The position numbers and the translations under genes were made by a program. Shown piece by piece: positions 1 through 8,897 of a DNA stretch of 60,069 nt (position 1 is the first letter of the stretch; the number at the start of each line of letters is the position of its first letter). This DNA comes from Dehalococcoidia bacterium. Its GTDB lineage: Bacteria > Chloroflexota > Dehalococcoidia > UBA2979. The stretch lies in contig JAPYRK010000008.1 in NCBI GenBank assembly GCA_029941115.1, positions 1-60,069 on the forward strand, given 5' to 3'. The notes below the pieces were generated by a model. The model made no database searches and had not been told where the DNA came from. It saw only the letters and a list, made by a program, of their open reading frames with translations.

Positions 1-678
1 GATGGCTACCTAGTAAAACAAGACCTTTCTCTCAAACAAATTGAGGCTATTGAAAAAGATATTGAGGCCTCAGGTGAAAATTCAGCGTACGCGGTAAAAA
101 TCAGTGGGATTGCGACTTATCCGGCCCTAATCGCTGACAATCTCTCTTACCCAGGGACAGTCTTCGCTGTGGCTCACGAATGGATACATCATTATTTGGC
201 ATTCTTTAACCTGGGAAGAATATATTTCTCTGAGGGTACTGCAATCAATGAGACTGTCGCTGATATAGCTGCCGGAGAAATTACAGATGTGGTGCTAAGA
301 AATTACCCGCCGGACCGTAGAGCCACTGAACAACCTGAAGGTGAACCGTTTGATTTCAAGCTTCTGCAGGAATTACGTCGAGATGTCGATACGCTGTTAC
401 TCGTTCAAGATGTGGCAACCGCGGAGGAACTAATGACTACCATGCGCTTGGCTTGGTGCGAACAATTCAGCTGGTGTCCGAGGAGGATTAATCAGGCATA
501 TCTCGCATGGGTCGATCAATACTCAGCTCGAGACGGGTCCAAAAACATCTTTGGGGAACAGTTAAAGGATATCAGGCTAAACGCCAAATCTCTGTACGAC
601 TTTTTAATAATAGTTAGAGAAGTTAAGTCTGAAGAAGACCTGTTGCTGATTCGGCGAGATATTATTCATAGCGACTGA
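1..678 (+). CDS. HExxH zinc metallopeptidase, C-terminal part (5' end outside window)
   Basis: The reading frame is open from the first base of the window, so this is the C-terminal 225 residues of a larger protein; the GTG near position 169 lies inside the conserved core and is not a credible start. The visible part carries an HEWIHH motif followed about 24 residues later by NETVAD. This is the HExxH plus downstream Glu arrangement of a gluzincin-type zinc peptidase: two His and a distal Glu would bind zinc and the Glu of HExxH would act as base. No membrane segment is visible in this portion, but the missing N-terminus could hold one. The gene ends 9 bases before the convergent PBP gene. 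The substrate is unknown and the exact family is not recognised. Confidence 0.6.
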   Translation, partial: DGYLVKQDLSLKQIEAIEKDIEASGENSAYAVKISGIATYPALIADNLSYPGTVFAVAHEWIHHYLAFFNLGRIYFSEGTAINETVADIAAGEITDVVLRNYPPDRRATEQPEGEPFDFKLLQELRRDVDTLLLVQDVATAEELMTTMRLAWCEQFSWCPRRINQAYLAWVDQYSARDGSKNIFGEQLKDIRLNAKSLYDFLIIVREVKSEEDLLLIRRDIIHSD

Positions 679-687
679 ACCTAAATG

Positions 688-3600
688 TCAGCGGCTTAGA
701 TTATTGATCTCCAAAGCCAATCTGGTTGTCGTAAGCCCAACAGATCCGTCGTATAGCTTAAAAATTAATGTATAGATTCCGTTCTCATATTGGGTGGAGT
801 CGAACAAAAAGGAATTAATACCCAGTGTGGGTGCATCCAATCGTGCCAGAAGCTGCGACTCGCTAGTACTAACTCCCGATTGAATAAAGATTGAAAGGCT
901 CTGAATATCTGGGCCGCTGAGCTCAACACCGATCGTCGATATCCCTCGAATCACCGCAAAATGCCCAACGTCGTGAATTTCGACTGAAGGTCCTAGTCCA
1001 GACAATCCGTTCTCCAGGGTCACAGGTACCTGATACTGAGAATAATTCAGGTCCGGCAGTAGGATGCTGGCCTTTAGAAGGTAGTATCCATCAGGAAATA
1101 GCCGAGTATCCCAATCAAATCCTTGGGAGTTCGGTGGTCGGGATGAATGCTCAGCGAGTAAAGTCCACGAATTTGTTCCCAAAGCCGAGAGCTCCAACTT
1201 GATTCCGGAGAACTCACGGTACGAATTATTAAGTCTAATCACCTGCATTCCCGACAATTGCTGATTTACTCGCGGATACAATATCGATATCGCCATCTCA
1301 TCAACCTCGTCTTCGCTTTTATGAGGATATCGGGGAATTAACTCACTGATTCCCTCAGATCTTGCCCATTCGAAAATCTGGTCCCACTCCCAAATCTCAT
1401 TCCATGGTAGAACTAGGCGAACCGCAGATTTGACAAATTGTTTGGCAGTTCTCTCTCCTGCAATTTCATTTGTTCGCGCGTCAATTAAAACTGGCTTCCA
1501 CCAGTTGTCATAACCAGACTCGTAATTTAATCCCACATCCCAGCCGTCCGTAGCAAGAATAATTTCAGTTTCCTCATGATCTGAGTCCTCAATGGAAATT
1601 TTATCTTTGTCTTCATCAAAGGCCGGAATAGGTGTTGGTGTAAGTACAACACCATCCATCACGACAGGGTGAGTCCTTTGAATTCTCTCCAAAACCTCTG
1701 TAGCATAAAGTGATTTCTGTCTTCGCCAGTCAGGACAATATTCAGTGGGTAAGCGACCTGATGGCCAACAAACCTCTACTTCAGAAATCCCTGCCGGGCG
1801 AACGAAATCATCTGGAGAAATATCCAAAATCTCAAACGAGTTAACCATCACTTGTCGCCATATTGGAAATGCAACGGTTGTTGAATAAATATCTCGAATA
1901 ATCGAGTTATCTGAGTTTCCTGCCCAAACTCCTACAACTATGTTGGGAGAATATCCAATGGCCCATGTTTCCCCAATCAAACGATGTATATCTTCGCCCG
2001 GTACATTTTCTTGAGCAAACGGTTCGCTTGTTCCCGTTTTCGCAGCAGTCGCATAGCCATCAATAACCTTCAATCGATCACAACTGGCATAAACCAAACA
2101 TTGATTATCGCCGTTCGACAAGATTGAGGTGACCATATATGCATACTCAGCACCCATAATCCGCCGTTCGCTTGACCCTCGAAAACTATAAAGAATATCT
2201 CCGGAGAAATCTGTTACCGCTAGTAAAGATATTGGCTCAAGCTCTCGCTCACCATTTTTTAGAAGGCCTGCAGGCTCAGTTTCTTGGCCACGCATGATAC
2301 CCCCGTTAGCGAGGACACTGTAAGCAATCACATGGTCAAACAGTGAGATATCGCTACCCCCGGTAATCAACGCTGGCCCATAGCCAAGAGGGCTATTAAA
2401 GGACGTGTACCCGACCGCTTGAAGCGTCTCCAATAACGCTGGAACACCCGTGTATATAGCCATTTTAATTGCGCTGACATTCAGTGAGTTGCCGAGCGAT
2501 TTTGCCACCGAAAGTGGGCCTACCCAATACGAAAGTGGGTCAACAGGCCTCCACTCTTCATCAGTCTCGCTGTCAATCAAAGAAAAAGGCGTATTTAATA
2601 TAGCTGTTTGAGTCCCCCAGCCCTTGGCAAACGCTGTTAAATAACCAAAGGGTTTCAACGTAGATCCTGGAGAATTTAAGGCCATTATGTTGTCATTCCT
2701 GCCTTCTATGTCATCTCTGAAATAATCTCTCGATCCCACGTATGTCAATATTTGTCCTGTCCTCGGATCCAGCACTAATACTGCCCCATTATGCAACCCG
2801 GCTGAGTCGCCCTTCTCACTTACTGTCGATTCAAGAACTCTTTCCGTAGTCCTCTGGAGTTCTAAATCAAGAGTAGTAGTTACCTCCAGACCATTATTGA
2901 AAAGCGCATTTTGCCCAAACAGTGAGATTAATTCGTTGGCGACACGACCAAGAATAAAATGGGGGGCATCAATGTCAAATTCAATTGTCTGGAATTCCAA
3001 AGGCTCCATAACTGCTGCTTCGGCCTGAGTCTGAGATATAACCCCGCGCCTGACCATCAAATCAAGTACTCCAGATTGCCGAGCCTTAGCCGGAGAACCC
3101 CACACAATCTGTCCGGTAGTCGGGTCAAAGTTTTGTGGTGAGAACGGGTCGTACAAAGCCGGTGATTGAGGAATCCCAGCAAGCAACGCTGATTCAGAAA
3201 GTGTTAAGTTTTTAGATTCTTTCCCAAAATATGCCAGGGATGCAGCCTCTATGCCAACATATGGACCACCATACGAAATAGAATTGAGGTACCAAACTAA
3301 AATATCATCCTTCGAATATTTTCGGGTAAGTTCAAGCGCTACGACCGTTTCCTTCAATTTCCTCGTGTAGCTTCGTTCGAGTCTTTCGTCCTTAGGTATA
3401 TAGATATTCTTCGCCAACTGTTGAGTAATTGACGAACCGCCTGAGCCTTCGAGCATTTGATCGGTCCGTGAGCTGAACCACGGTAGTAAGTTTTCAACGG
3501 CGGCCCGTACTAAGCCAGTAATGTTCAGTCCGTTATTCGTGTAAAACGACGGGTCTTCGACGGAAATTGTTGCACCCAGAACCCATGGTGATATTTCAGA

Positions 3601-3915
3601 AAGAGGAACTGGCTGACGAAGCCCGTCCGTTGGGCTGACGAATTGGTATAAGAATTCACCATTTCTGTCATAAATTTTTGCTGATCCTCGCGAATACTCA
3701 TTAAGTAATAATTGGGGTTCCACAACATTTTCTGAAACATCTTCATAAAAACCTTTCGCCAGAAAGCCAGCGGTCAGCACCAGAACTACGCTCACGAAAA
3801 TCAGCAAACTTGCAGCGGGTATTAGTGTCCACAATAGTTTCGACTGAGAAGTTTTTTCACGAGGAAAAATTTTCTTGTCATCTAAAGTCAGGATCTTCCG
3901 AATTCTTGATGCCAT
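688..3915 (-). CDS. Class A penicillin-binding protein (PBP1A-type) with long C-terminal extension
   Basis: Bifunctional peptidoglycan glycosyltransferase/transpeptidase of 1075 residues. A single N-terminal membrane anchor lies at about residues 27-51. The GT51 domain shows the catalytic Glu at 120 (VEDPSFY) and GGSSITQQLAKN at 159-170. The transpeptidase has S418-T-L-K421, the SLN motif at 477-479 and KTGT at 626-629, so both activities look intact. After about residue 740 there is an extension of roughly 300 residues that is rich in beta-strand patterns, including WDTRLFPDGYYLL. It resembles Ig/FN3-like C-terminal modules seen on some PBP1 proteins and probably acts outside the membrane. 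The start ATG shares one base with the TAA stop of the upstream methyltransferase gene (TAATG), so the two are probably translationally coupled. Confidence 0.93.
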   Translation of the reverse strand: MASRIRKILTLDDKKIFPREKTSQSKLLWTLIPAASLLIFVSVVLVLTAGFLAKGFYEDVSENVVEPQLLLNEYSRGSAKIYDRNGEFLYQFVSPTDGLRQPVPLSEISPWVLGATISVEDPSFYTNNGLNITGLVRAAVENLLPWFSSRTDQMLEGSGGSSITQQLAKNIYIPKDERLERSYTRKLKETVVALELTRKYSKDDILVWYLNSISYGGPYVGIEAASLAYFGKESKNLTLSESALLAGIPQSPALYDPFSPQNFDPTTGQIVWGSPAKARQSGVLDLMVRRGVISQTQAEAAVMEPLEFQTIEFDIDAPHFILGRVANELISLFGQNALFNNGLEVTTTLDLELQRTTERVLESTVSEKGDSAGLHNGAVLVLDPRTGQILTYVGSRDYFRDDIEGRNDNIMALNSPGSTLKPFGYLTAFAKGWGTQTAILNTPFSLIDSETDEEWRPVDPLSYWVGPLSVAKSLGNSLNVSAIKMAIYTGVPALLETLQAVGYTSFNSPLGYGPALITGGSDISLFDHVIAYSVLANGGIMRGQETEPAGLLKNGERELEPISLLAVTDFSGDILYSFRGSSERRIMGAEYAYMVTSILSNGDNQCLVYASCDRLKVIDGYATAAKTGTSEPFAQENVPGEDIHRLIGETWAIGYSPNIVVGVWAGNSDNSIIRDIYSTTVAFPIWRQVMVNSFEILDISPDDFVRPAGISEVEVCWPSGRLPTEYCPDWRRQKSLYATEVLERIQRTHPVVMDGVVLTPTPIPAFDEDKDKISIEDSDHEETEIILATDGWDVGLNYESGYDNWWKPVLIDARTNEIAGERTAKQFVKSAVRLVLPWNEIWEWDQIFEWARSEGISELIPRYPHKSEDEVDEMAISILYPRVNQQLSGMQVIRLNNSYREFSGIKLELSALGTNSWTLLAEHSSRPPNSQGFDWDTRLFPDGYYLLKASILLPDLNYSQYQVPVTLENGLSGLGPSVEIHDVGHFAVIRGISTIGVELSGPDIQSLSIFIQSGVSTSESQLLARLDAPTLGINSFLFDSTQYENGIYTLIFKLYDGSVGLTTTRLALEINNLSR

Positions 3916-4688
3916 TATGACTGAGGTTTCTTTTTCAGAATCATGAAATGCGAAAGCGCTAGCCTAGATAATGGTGTTCGTTCGAGCCGATAACACACAA
4001 AACGTAGCAAATTAGCCACAAGCTTAGATCGCGCAAAAATATTATCAAATCCTGGAAAAATATAGGAGTGTTCAATAAGATCGAACGCAAGACCCTCCGC
4101 TAAGCTTTCAAATTCTGAGTGGCCGTAAACTTTGGCATGCGGCACAAGCTTGTCCCTCAATGGCTTCGGCAGCCAATTCACGAAGGGGATATTGCCAAAG
4201 ATATACTTGTTCCGCCACCATATCCCATGTGTTTCAAACAGATATCCCTTATTTGGAGCGAACAGAATACAGACACCACCAGGCTTCAGTATTTTGTGGA
4301 TCTCCCGCAAAGTCTCTTTATCGTCTTGGACATGCTCAATAACCTCATTCATCAGAACTGCATCAAATATATCTTTTTCGAACGGCAGTGCTTCACTGGC
4401 AGCAAGAAGATAACTAGCTGGTGTAAACTCCCTCGAGTCCACTAATTTATCCCTTGCCGCTGCGTCAAGTAGTCGAGGTCGTTCAATATCTATTCCTACA
4501 CATTCAACACCTAGAAATTTGATTGCTCGGACATACTCACCTACGCCACAACCTAAGTCGAGAATCAGGTTATCAAGCCCTCTGATAAACGGTTTAATGA
4601 AATCCAATCTCCGCCTCTGGCCAAATCTCCACAGATAGGAGGGATTGCCGCGACGAGAGACCATAGGTTCAAAATTAGCTTGATCCAT
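3915..4688 (-). CDS. Class I SAM-dependent methyltransferase
   Basis: Methyltransf_11-type enzyme of 257 residues. The SAM-binding motif I LDLGCGVGE is near residue 43, followed by VGIDIE (motif II), then NEVIEHV and ILKPGG in the positions typical of class I Rossmann methyltransferases. The acceptor cannot be read from sequence; lipid, quinone or glycan substrates are all possible. The frame stays open to an ATG at 4718, but the ATG at 4688 is preferred because AGGA lies about 8 bases upstream of it and nothing similar precedes the longer start. It overlaps the PBP gene by one base downstream, suggesting an envelope-related role (inference). Confidence 0.8.
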   Translation of the reverse strand: MDQANFEPMVSRRGNPSYLWRFGQRRRLDFIKPFIRGLDNLILDLGCGVGEYVRAIKFLGVECVGIDIERPRLLDAAARDKLVDSREFTPASYLLAASEALPFEKDIFDAVLMNEVIEHVQDDKETLREIHKILKPGGVCILFAPNKGYLFETHGIWWRNKYIFGNIPFVNWLPKPLRDKLVPHAKVYGHSEFESLAEGLAFDLIEHSYIFPGFDNIFARSKLVANLLRFVCYRLERTPLSRLALSHFMILKKKPQS

Positions 4689-4763
4689 TCTCAGTCCTAA
4701 AAATATGCAACTAGTCATCTACGCGGGTAATCTTGATCTAAGTATGCCACTCCTATGAAACTC

Positions 4764-4793
4764 TTGAAAGTGGAGAAAAATTCTATCTAGATT
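4764..4793 (+). promoter_or_regulatory. Candidate sigma70-type promoter for gatCA
   Basis: TTGAAA at 4764-4769 and TAGATT at 4788-4793 are separated by 18 bases. Transcription would begin near 4800, inside the longer possible gatC frame that starts with GTG at 4796, which argues for the internal ATG at 4823 as the real start. Confidence 0.4.
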
Positions 4794-4822
4794 GAGTGTC
4801 GCCTCGATCGTATGCTAGACGC

Positions 4823-5146
4823 ATGGAAATTTCGAAGGAAGATGTCATTCACGTTGCTGAACTGGCTCGAGTTCAACTTACTGACTCGGAGGCCACTAAG
4901 TTGCAACAAGACCTTTCCCTAATCTTTGGTCATTTTGAATCTCTCAACGAAGTAGATACCAGTAACGTAAATCCAACACTACACGCATCAGGGGCACAAA
5001 TTGTTCTTGCAAGACACGATCTAGAAGAATCTCACCAAAATTTACGGCAGGATGAAATTCGAAGCCCGCTTTCTCCTAATCAAGTTCTCCTAAACGCTCC
5101 TCGAACAGAAGACGGTTTTATTAGGATAAAAGGGGTTCTCGACTAA
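4823..5146 (+). CDS. gatC: Asp-tRNA(Asn)/Glu-tRNA(Gln) amidotransferase subunit C
   Basis: Small stabilising subunit of the GatCAB transamidosome, which amidates misacylated Glu-tRNA(Gln) and Asp-tRNA(Asn). The protein (107 residues from the ATG at 4823) opens with MEISKEDVIHVAELARVQL, the canonical GatC N-terminus, and ends with the usual LRQDE and APRTEDGFIRI-type segment. A GTG at 4796 would add nine unconserved residues and falls upstream of the inferred transcription start, so it is rejected. gatA follows after 19 bases. gatB is not in this window. Confidence 0.92.
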   Translation: MEISKEDVIHVAELARVQLTDSEATKLQQDLSLIFGHFESLNEVDTSNVNPTLHASGAQIVLARHDLEESHQNLRQDEIRSPLSPNQVLLNAPRTEDGFIRIKGVLD

Positions 5147-5165
5147 TGAATCTAGGGATGTCAGC

Positions 5166-6635
5166 ATGATGGCCGGTCTTGATATAGGGAGTTCAGCCGC
5201 ACAACACGCCACTAACTTCCGTTCGAATACTTATACTCCAACGGATTTGTTTAAAGCCGTTAGCGCCAAAATAACGATCCAAAATAAGAATCTCAACGCC
5301 TTCATATCTATCACTGATGAAGAGGCGCTCAAGGCTGCAGAAGTTGCAACTCAGCGCATTAAATCCGGCGAAAACGGATCGCTACTCGGGATACCGATTG
5401 CAGTGAAAGATTTGCTGAGTACTGCTGGACAGCGAACCACCGCTGGATCAAAAATGCTTGAAAATTTCATCCCTGTCCAAGATTCCACGGTGGTGCAAAA
5501 ACTAAAAGATTCTGGGCTTGTGATAGTCGGCAAAACGAATCTAGATGAATTTGCAATGGGATCTTCGAACGAATATTCTGCGTACGGTCCGGTGCATAAT
5601 CCCTGGGATCTTTCAAAAGTACCCGGTGGCTCTTCTGGGGGATCTGCTGCAACCGTCGCCGCAAGAGGAGTTCCTCTTTCGATCGGTACGGACACTGGAG
5701 GGTCAATTCGGCAGCCTGCTGCTTTGTGTGGCGTGATGGGCCTTAAACCTACCTACGGACGTGTGTCTAGATTTGGCGTCGTCGCATTTGCATCTTCGCT
5801 TGACCAAGTGGGACCATTCTCTCGAGACGCAAATGATATGGCGGACTTACTTCAAGTAATAGCGGGGCATGACGAAAAGGATTCTACCTCTTCGTTAGAA
5901 CCCGTTCCTGACTTCAAATCCACATTTAACCGAGGATTTGATGGAATCAAAATTGGGATTCCAAGTGAGTTGCTTCAAGAAGGTGTAGAGGACGATGTTC
6001 TCGAGTCATTCGAACACGCAATTGATGAATTTGAATCTAGAGGGGCAATTATAAATAGAGATATCTCAATCCCTTCGATCAAGGCTGCCTTACCGGTCTA
6101 TTATTTGATAGCGCCATCTGAGGCGTCAGCAAACCTCGCGCGATATGACGGCGTGAAGTATGGGTTTTCGGTACTCGATGGTAAAAATGCGGAAGAAGTA
6201 ATGTCAGCTAGCCGCGGAATGGCTTTTGGTCCAGAAGTAAAAAGACGCATAATGATTGGCACGTACGCTTTATCAGCAGGATATTATGACGCTTACTATC
6301 TAAAAGCCCAAAAAGTTCGAACAGTTATCCAAGAGGAATTCCACACCGCACTAAATGAGGTAGATACAATCTTCACACCAACCACGCCAACTACCGCCTT
6401 CGAACTGGACTCGAAAATAAATAACCCGATAGAAATGTACTTGAACGATTTGTTTACATTGCCCGCAAATATAGTAGGTCTGCCAGCCTTGTCCACACCC
6501 TGTGGTTTCTCGGGTGACTTGCCAATTGGGCTGCAGATGATTGGAAAAGCTTTTAGAGAAACCGATTTACTGGGTTATACACACGCGTATCAAAGCGTCA
6601 CTGACTGGCATAAATCTGAACCAACCGATCGGTGA
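5166..6635 (+). CDS. gatA: Asp-tRNA(Asn)/Glu-tRNA(Gln) amidotransferase subunit A
   Basis: Amidase-signature glutaminase subunit of GatCAB, 489 residues, which is normal length. The catalytic Lys81 (VKD), Ser156 of PGGSSGGSAA and nucleophile Ser180 of TDTGGSIRQPA form the Ser-cisSer-Lys triad with the spacing of known GatA proteins. The enzyme hydrolyses glutamine and passes ammonia to GatB. The start could be either of two adjacent ATGs at 5166/5169; AGGGA lies upstream. It is co-transcribed with gatC and meets the convergent hydrolase gene with only one base between the stops. Confidence 0.96.
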   Translation: MMAGLDIGSSAAQHATNFRSNTYTPTDLFKAVSAKITIQNKNLNAFISITDEEALKAAEVATQRIKSGENGSLLGIPIAVKDLLSTAGQRTTAGSKMLENFIPVQDSTVVQKLKDSGLVIVGKTNLDEFAMGSSNEYSAYGPVHNPWDLSKVPGGSSGGSAATVAARGVPLSIGTDTGGSIRQPAALCGVMGLKPTYGRVSRFGVVAFASSLDQVGPFSRDANDMADLLQVIAGHDEKDSTSSLEPVPDFKSTFNRGFDGIKIGIPSELLQEGVEDDVLESFEHAIDEFESRGAIINRDISIPSIKAALPVYYLIAPSEASANLARYDGVKYGFSVLDGKNAEEVMSASRGMAFGPEVKRRIMIGTYALSAGYYDAYYLKAQKVRTVIQEEFHTALNEVDTIFTPTTPTTAFELDSKINNPIEMYLNDLFTLPANIVGLPALSTPCGFSGDLPIGLQMIGKAFRETDLLGYTHAYQSVTDWHKSEPTDR

Positions 6636-6636
6636 C

Positions 6637-7368
6637 CTAACTTCTGTCGTCGGCCGCGTGCTTTTGAATGAAGTTTTTAAGTGAAACAAACACCTCTTCT
6701 GCACTCTCGCTGAGACCGTGCCCCGCACCTTCAATTATTACAATCTCTTTTGGCTCAGTCGCACGACTAAAAATATCTTCAGATGCGGCCTTATCCAAAA
6801 TATCGTCAGTTGATCCGTGAATTAGTAGTAGCGACTTGTTAAGCTTGTCGACCTCAGATGTTCCAAATCTCTGTGAAGAGAGGCTTCCTACGGCCACTAC
6901 CGCGTCTGCGAGTGCAGCAGCCTTAATAACTACTGCTCCGCCAAACGAATGTCCGACCAAAATGATCTTTTCTGCACCAATTCCCTTCAAAAAAGAACAG
7001 GCTGCAAGAGTGTCTAAAACACATTCTTCGAACTCGCCCGCTTGTCTATACTCCACTCGAATAGACGCTACTGCCTCAGTTTCAAGGGAAGACGACAGTC
7101 GAATATAAACTTCATCAGCTGGGCCTTTAACCCCTCCTGCAGCACCTCCCACAAATACAGTCGCGCTAACCGCGCCCTCCACCGGCCTAAAATGAAGCAT
7201 TATATCTCCACGAGAAGTATCGAGTTGGACATCCATCTCACCCTCTAATTCTGCCGGCTTAGCCTTTGCAGATTTAATAGACAGAGTCATCTCTTCCAAA
7301 TTATTTTCAGTTTGATCTTCATTTTCATCGTTTCTTGGAAGGCCGAATCGTCCTGCTCCTGAAGTCAT
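6637..7368 (-). CDS. Alpha/beta hydrolase (dienelactone hydrolase-like)
   Basis: A 243-residue cytosolic alpha/beta hydrolase. The nucleophile elbow is G139-H-S141-F-G143-G; the acid is Asp188 or Asp189 in HGSTDD and the base is His217 in GAGHG, so the triad is complete. The first 45 residues are polar and low in conservation signals. A strong GAGGGAG-type ribosome site about 8 bases before the ATG supports the full-length start. No signal peptide is seen. Substrate unknown; an esterase or peptidase role is possible. The gene is divergent from the citrate synthase gene across a 244-base intergenic stretch. Confidence 0.8.
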   Translation of the reverse strand: MTSGAGRFGLPRNDENEDQTENNLEEMTLSIKSAKAKPAELEGEMDVQLDTSRGDIMLHFRPVEGAVSATVFVGGAAGGVKGPADEVYIRLSSSLETEAVASIRVEYRQAGEFEECVLDTLAACSFLKGIGAEKIILVGHSFGGAVVIKAAALADAVVAVGSLSSQRFGTSEVDKLNKSLLLIHGSTDDILDKAASEDIFSRATEPKEIVIIEGAGHGLSESAEEVFVSLKNFIQKHAADDRS

Positions 7369-7545
7369 GATTACTCTCCCTCTCAGTCAACATAAACAAA
7401 CGCCTGAACTGTTCAAAAAATTGTTCTAGACCGAAGTTTACCTAGTCATGCTAACTCAGAAGCACCTGCCAATTCCACCCGAAGTCGCAATAATTTGCGG
7501 TAGAAGGGCTTAGCGATGGGTGATATCATTCTCTAACGATCTAAC

Positions 7546-7575
7546 AGGTAAATAATACCTATCGGTTTATTACCT
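7546..7575. promoter_or_regulatory. AGGTA/TACCT inverted-repeat cluster upstream of citrate synthase
   Basis: AGGTA at 7546-7550 and TACCT at 7556-7560 form perfect 5-base arms around AATAA, and a second TTACCT follows at 7570-7575. This triple half-site lies 40-70 bases upstream of the citrate synthase start in the divergent region and could be an operator. No regulator is identified and the arms are short. Confidence 0.25.
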
Positions 7576-7600
7576 CATGCTAACTATGTTTTAGTTGATG

Positions 7601-7606
7601 AAAGGA
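7601..7606 (+). promoter_or_regulatory. Ribosome binding site deciding the citrate synthase start
   Basis: AAAGGA lies 6 bases before the ATG at 7613, whereas the upstream TTG (7595) and ATG (7598) in the same frame have no such site. Confidence 0.55.
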
Positions 7607-7612
7607 TTCGAT

Positions 7613-8767
7613 ATGACAACTGACTCACCTAGTTACAGCCCAGGCCTTGAGGGCGTTCCTATCTGCGAGTCTTCTTTATCATTGGTTGAAGGGCAAGCTG
7701 GTCGACTGACCTATCGAGGCTACTCAATCGAAGAACTTACTCTACCCGGAGCGACGTTTGAACAAACTGTCGCTCTTCTTTTTGATGGTGAATTACCGAC
7801 TCAAACTAGGCTCGACGAGGTAGGGTCTATTTTAAAAAGAGAACGCAATCTCAATGACGAAACTGTACAAATAATCAGAAGTATCGCAAAAAATACGCAC
7901 CCAATGTTCGCGATACAGGCGGCGATAGCGCTTCTTGGCCCTAAAGATAACGACTTTGAACCAAAAATTAATTCCATCCGCGACCGTTCGCTTGCGCTTG
8001 TTGCAAAAGTAGCGACAGCAGTTGGCATCGTTGCTCAGGCTTTTACGGATCGACCCTATTCCGGACCCCGCGATGACGAATCGCATGCGGAGATGCTCTT
8101 GCGAATGATCACTGGAAATGAAAGTCATCCGGAGGGACACGTTGATGTAATGAATCAGTTACTCACTCTCCAAGCAGACCATTCTGCAGGCAATGCTGGG
8201 ACTTTCACGTCACGCGTGGTGACCTCAACTAAGGCTGAGCCTGAGGCAGTGGTTTCTGCCGCCATCGGCGCGCTTTCGGGTCCTGCCCATGGTGGAGCAA
8301 ACGAGGGATCCTTGAGACTTTTTATGGAAATCGGAGACCCTGATAAGGCAGAAGTAGAAATCGGCAAGAGATTAGATGACAAGTTCAAGATCCCTGGTTT
8401 TGGTCATCGTGTATACAGCGTCAAGGATCCACGATCGGAAGTTATTCAGCGACTGGCGTCTACCATCATTAAAACAAATTCAAAGGTTGATGATTATTAT
8501 AAAATCGCTCTCTCAGTTGAAGAAGTTGCTACTGCTCGTTTAGGCGATCGAGGGCTATTCCCAAATGTCGACTTATTCAGTGGGTGCGTCTTTGCGGCAC
8601 TTGGTATACCAGTTGAACTTTTTACGCCGATATTCGCGGCTGGAAGAACGCTGGGTTGGGTCGCAAACATGGAGGAACAATGGGCGAGCGGAAATCGTAT
8701 CTATCGGCCTACCCAAATTTACACTGGTGAAACTCATAGAGCATACGTACCAATCGACAAGAGATAG
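7613..8767 (+). CDS. gltA: Citrate synthase
   Basis: Condenses oxaloacetate and acetyl-CoA at the entry of the TCA cycle; 384 residues from the chosen ATG. The catalytic residues are His226 in GPAHGGANE, His265 in PGFGHRVY and Asp320 in NVDLFSG, all with family spacing. The length is that of the short, dimeric type of Gram-positive bacteria and archaea rather than the long NADH-regulated enterobacterial type. A 2-methylcitrate synthase activity cannot be excluded by sequence, since the families overlap. The start is set by the AAAGGA site. The next gene, trpS, is 130 bases downstream. Confidence 0.93.
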   Translation: MTTDSPSYSPGLEGVPICESSLSLVEGQAGRLTYRGYSIEELTLPGATFEQTVALLFDGELPTQTRLDEVGSILKRERNLNDETVQIIRSIAKNTHPMFAIQAAIALLGPKDNDFEPKINSIRDRSLALVAKVATAVGIVAQAFTDRPYSGPRDDESHAEMLLRMITGNESHPEGHVDVMNQLLTLQADHSAGNAGTFTSRVVTSTKAEPEAVVSAAIGALSGPAHGGANEGSLRLFMEIGDPDKAEVEIGKRLDDKFKIPGFGHRVYSVKDPRSEVIQRLASTIIKTNSKVDDYYKIALSVEEVATARLGDRGLFPNVDLFSGCVFAALGIPVELFTPIFAAGRTLGWVANMEEQWASGNRIYRPTQIYTGETHRAYVPIDKR

Positions 8768-8779
8768 CTCGCACAGGTC

Positions 8780-8791
8780 AGAAGATCTTCT
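8780..8791. repeat. Perfect 12-base palindrome between citrate synthase and trpS genes
   Basis: AGAAGATCTTCT is self-complementary with no loop, 12 bases after the citrate synthase stop. The rest of the 130-base spacer shows no convincing terminator or promoter. It might be a protein-binding site or chance. Confidence 0.3.
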
Positions 8792-8897
8792 TATATCAGT
8801 AAGCATTCCGTTCCAATGGATTCGACCGGTCTGAACATATAGTCTTAACCGCAATTAAGATAGACACAGCAGCTTTATGCGTTAGAAAGTGGACTGA

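Noticed and set aside
4796-4822. GTG start extending gatC by nine residues
   Set aside because: Unconserved residues, and the segment lies at or upstream of the inferred transcription start.
7369-7612. tRNA or small RNA in the largest intergenic gap
   Set aside because: No cloverleaf, CCA end or strong hairpin; only short inverted half-sites.
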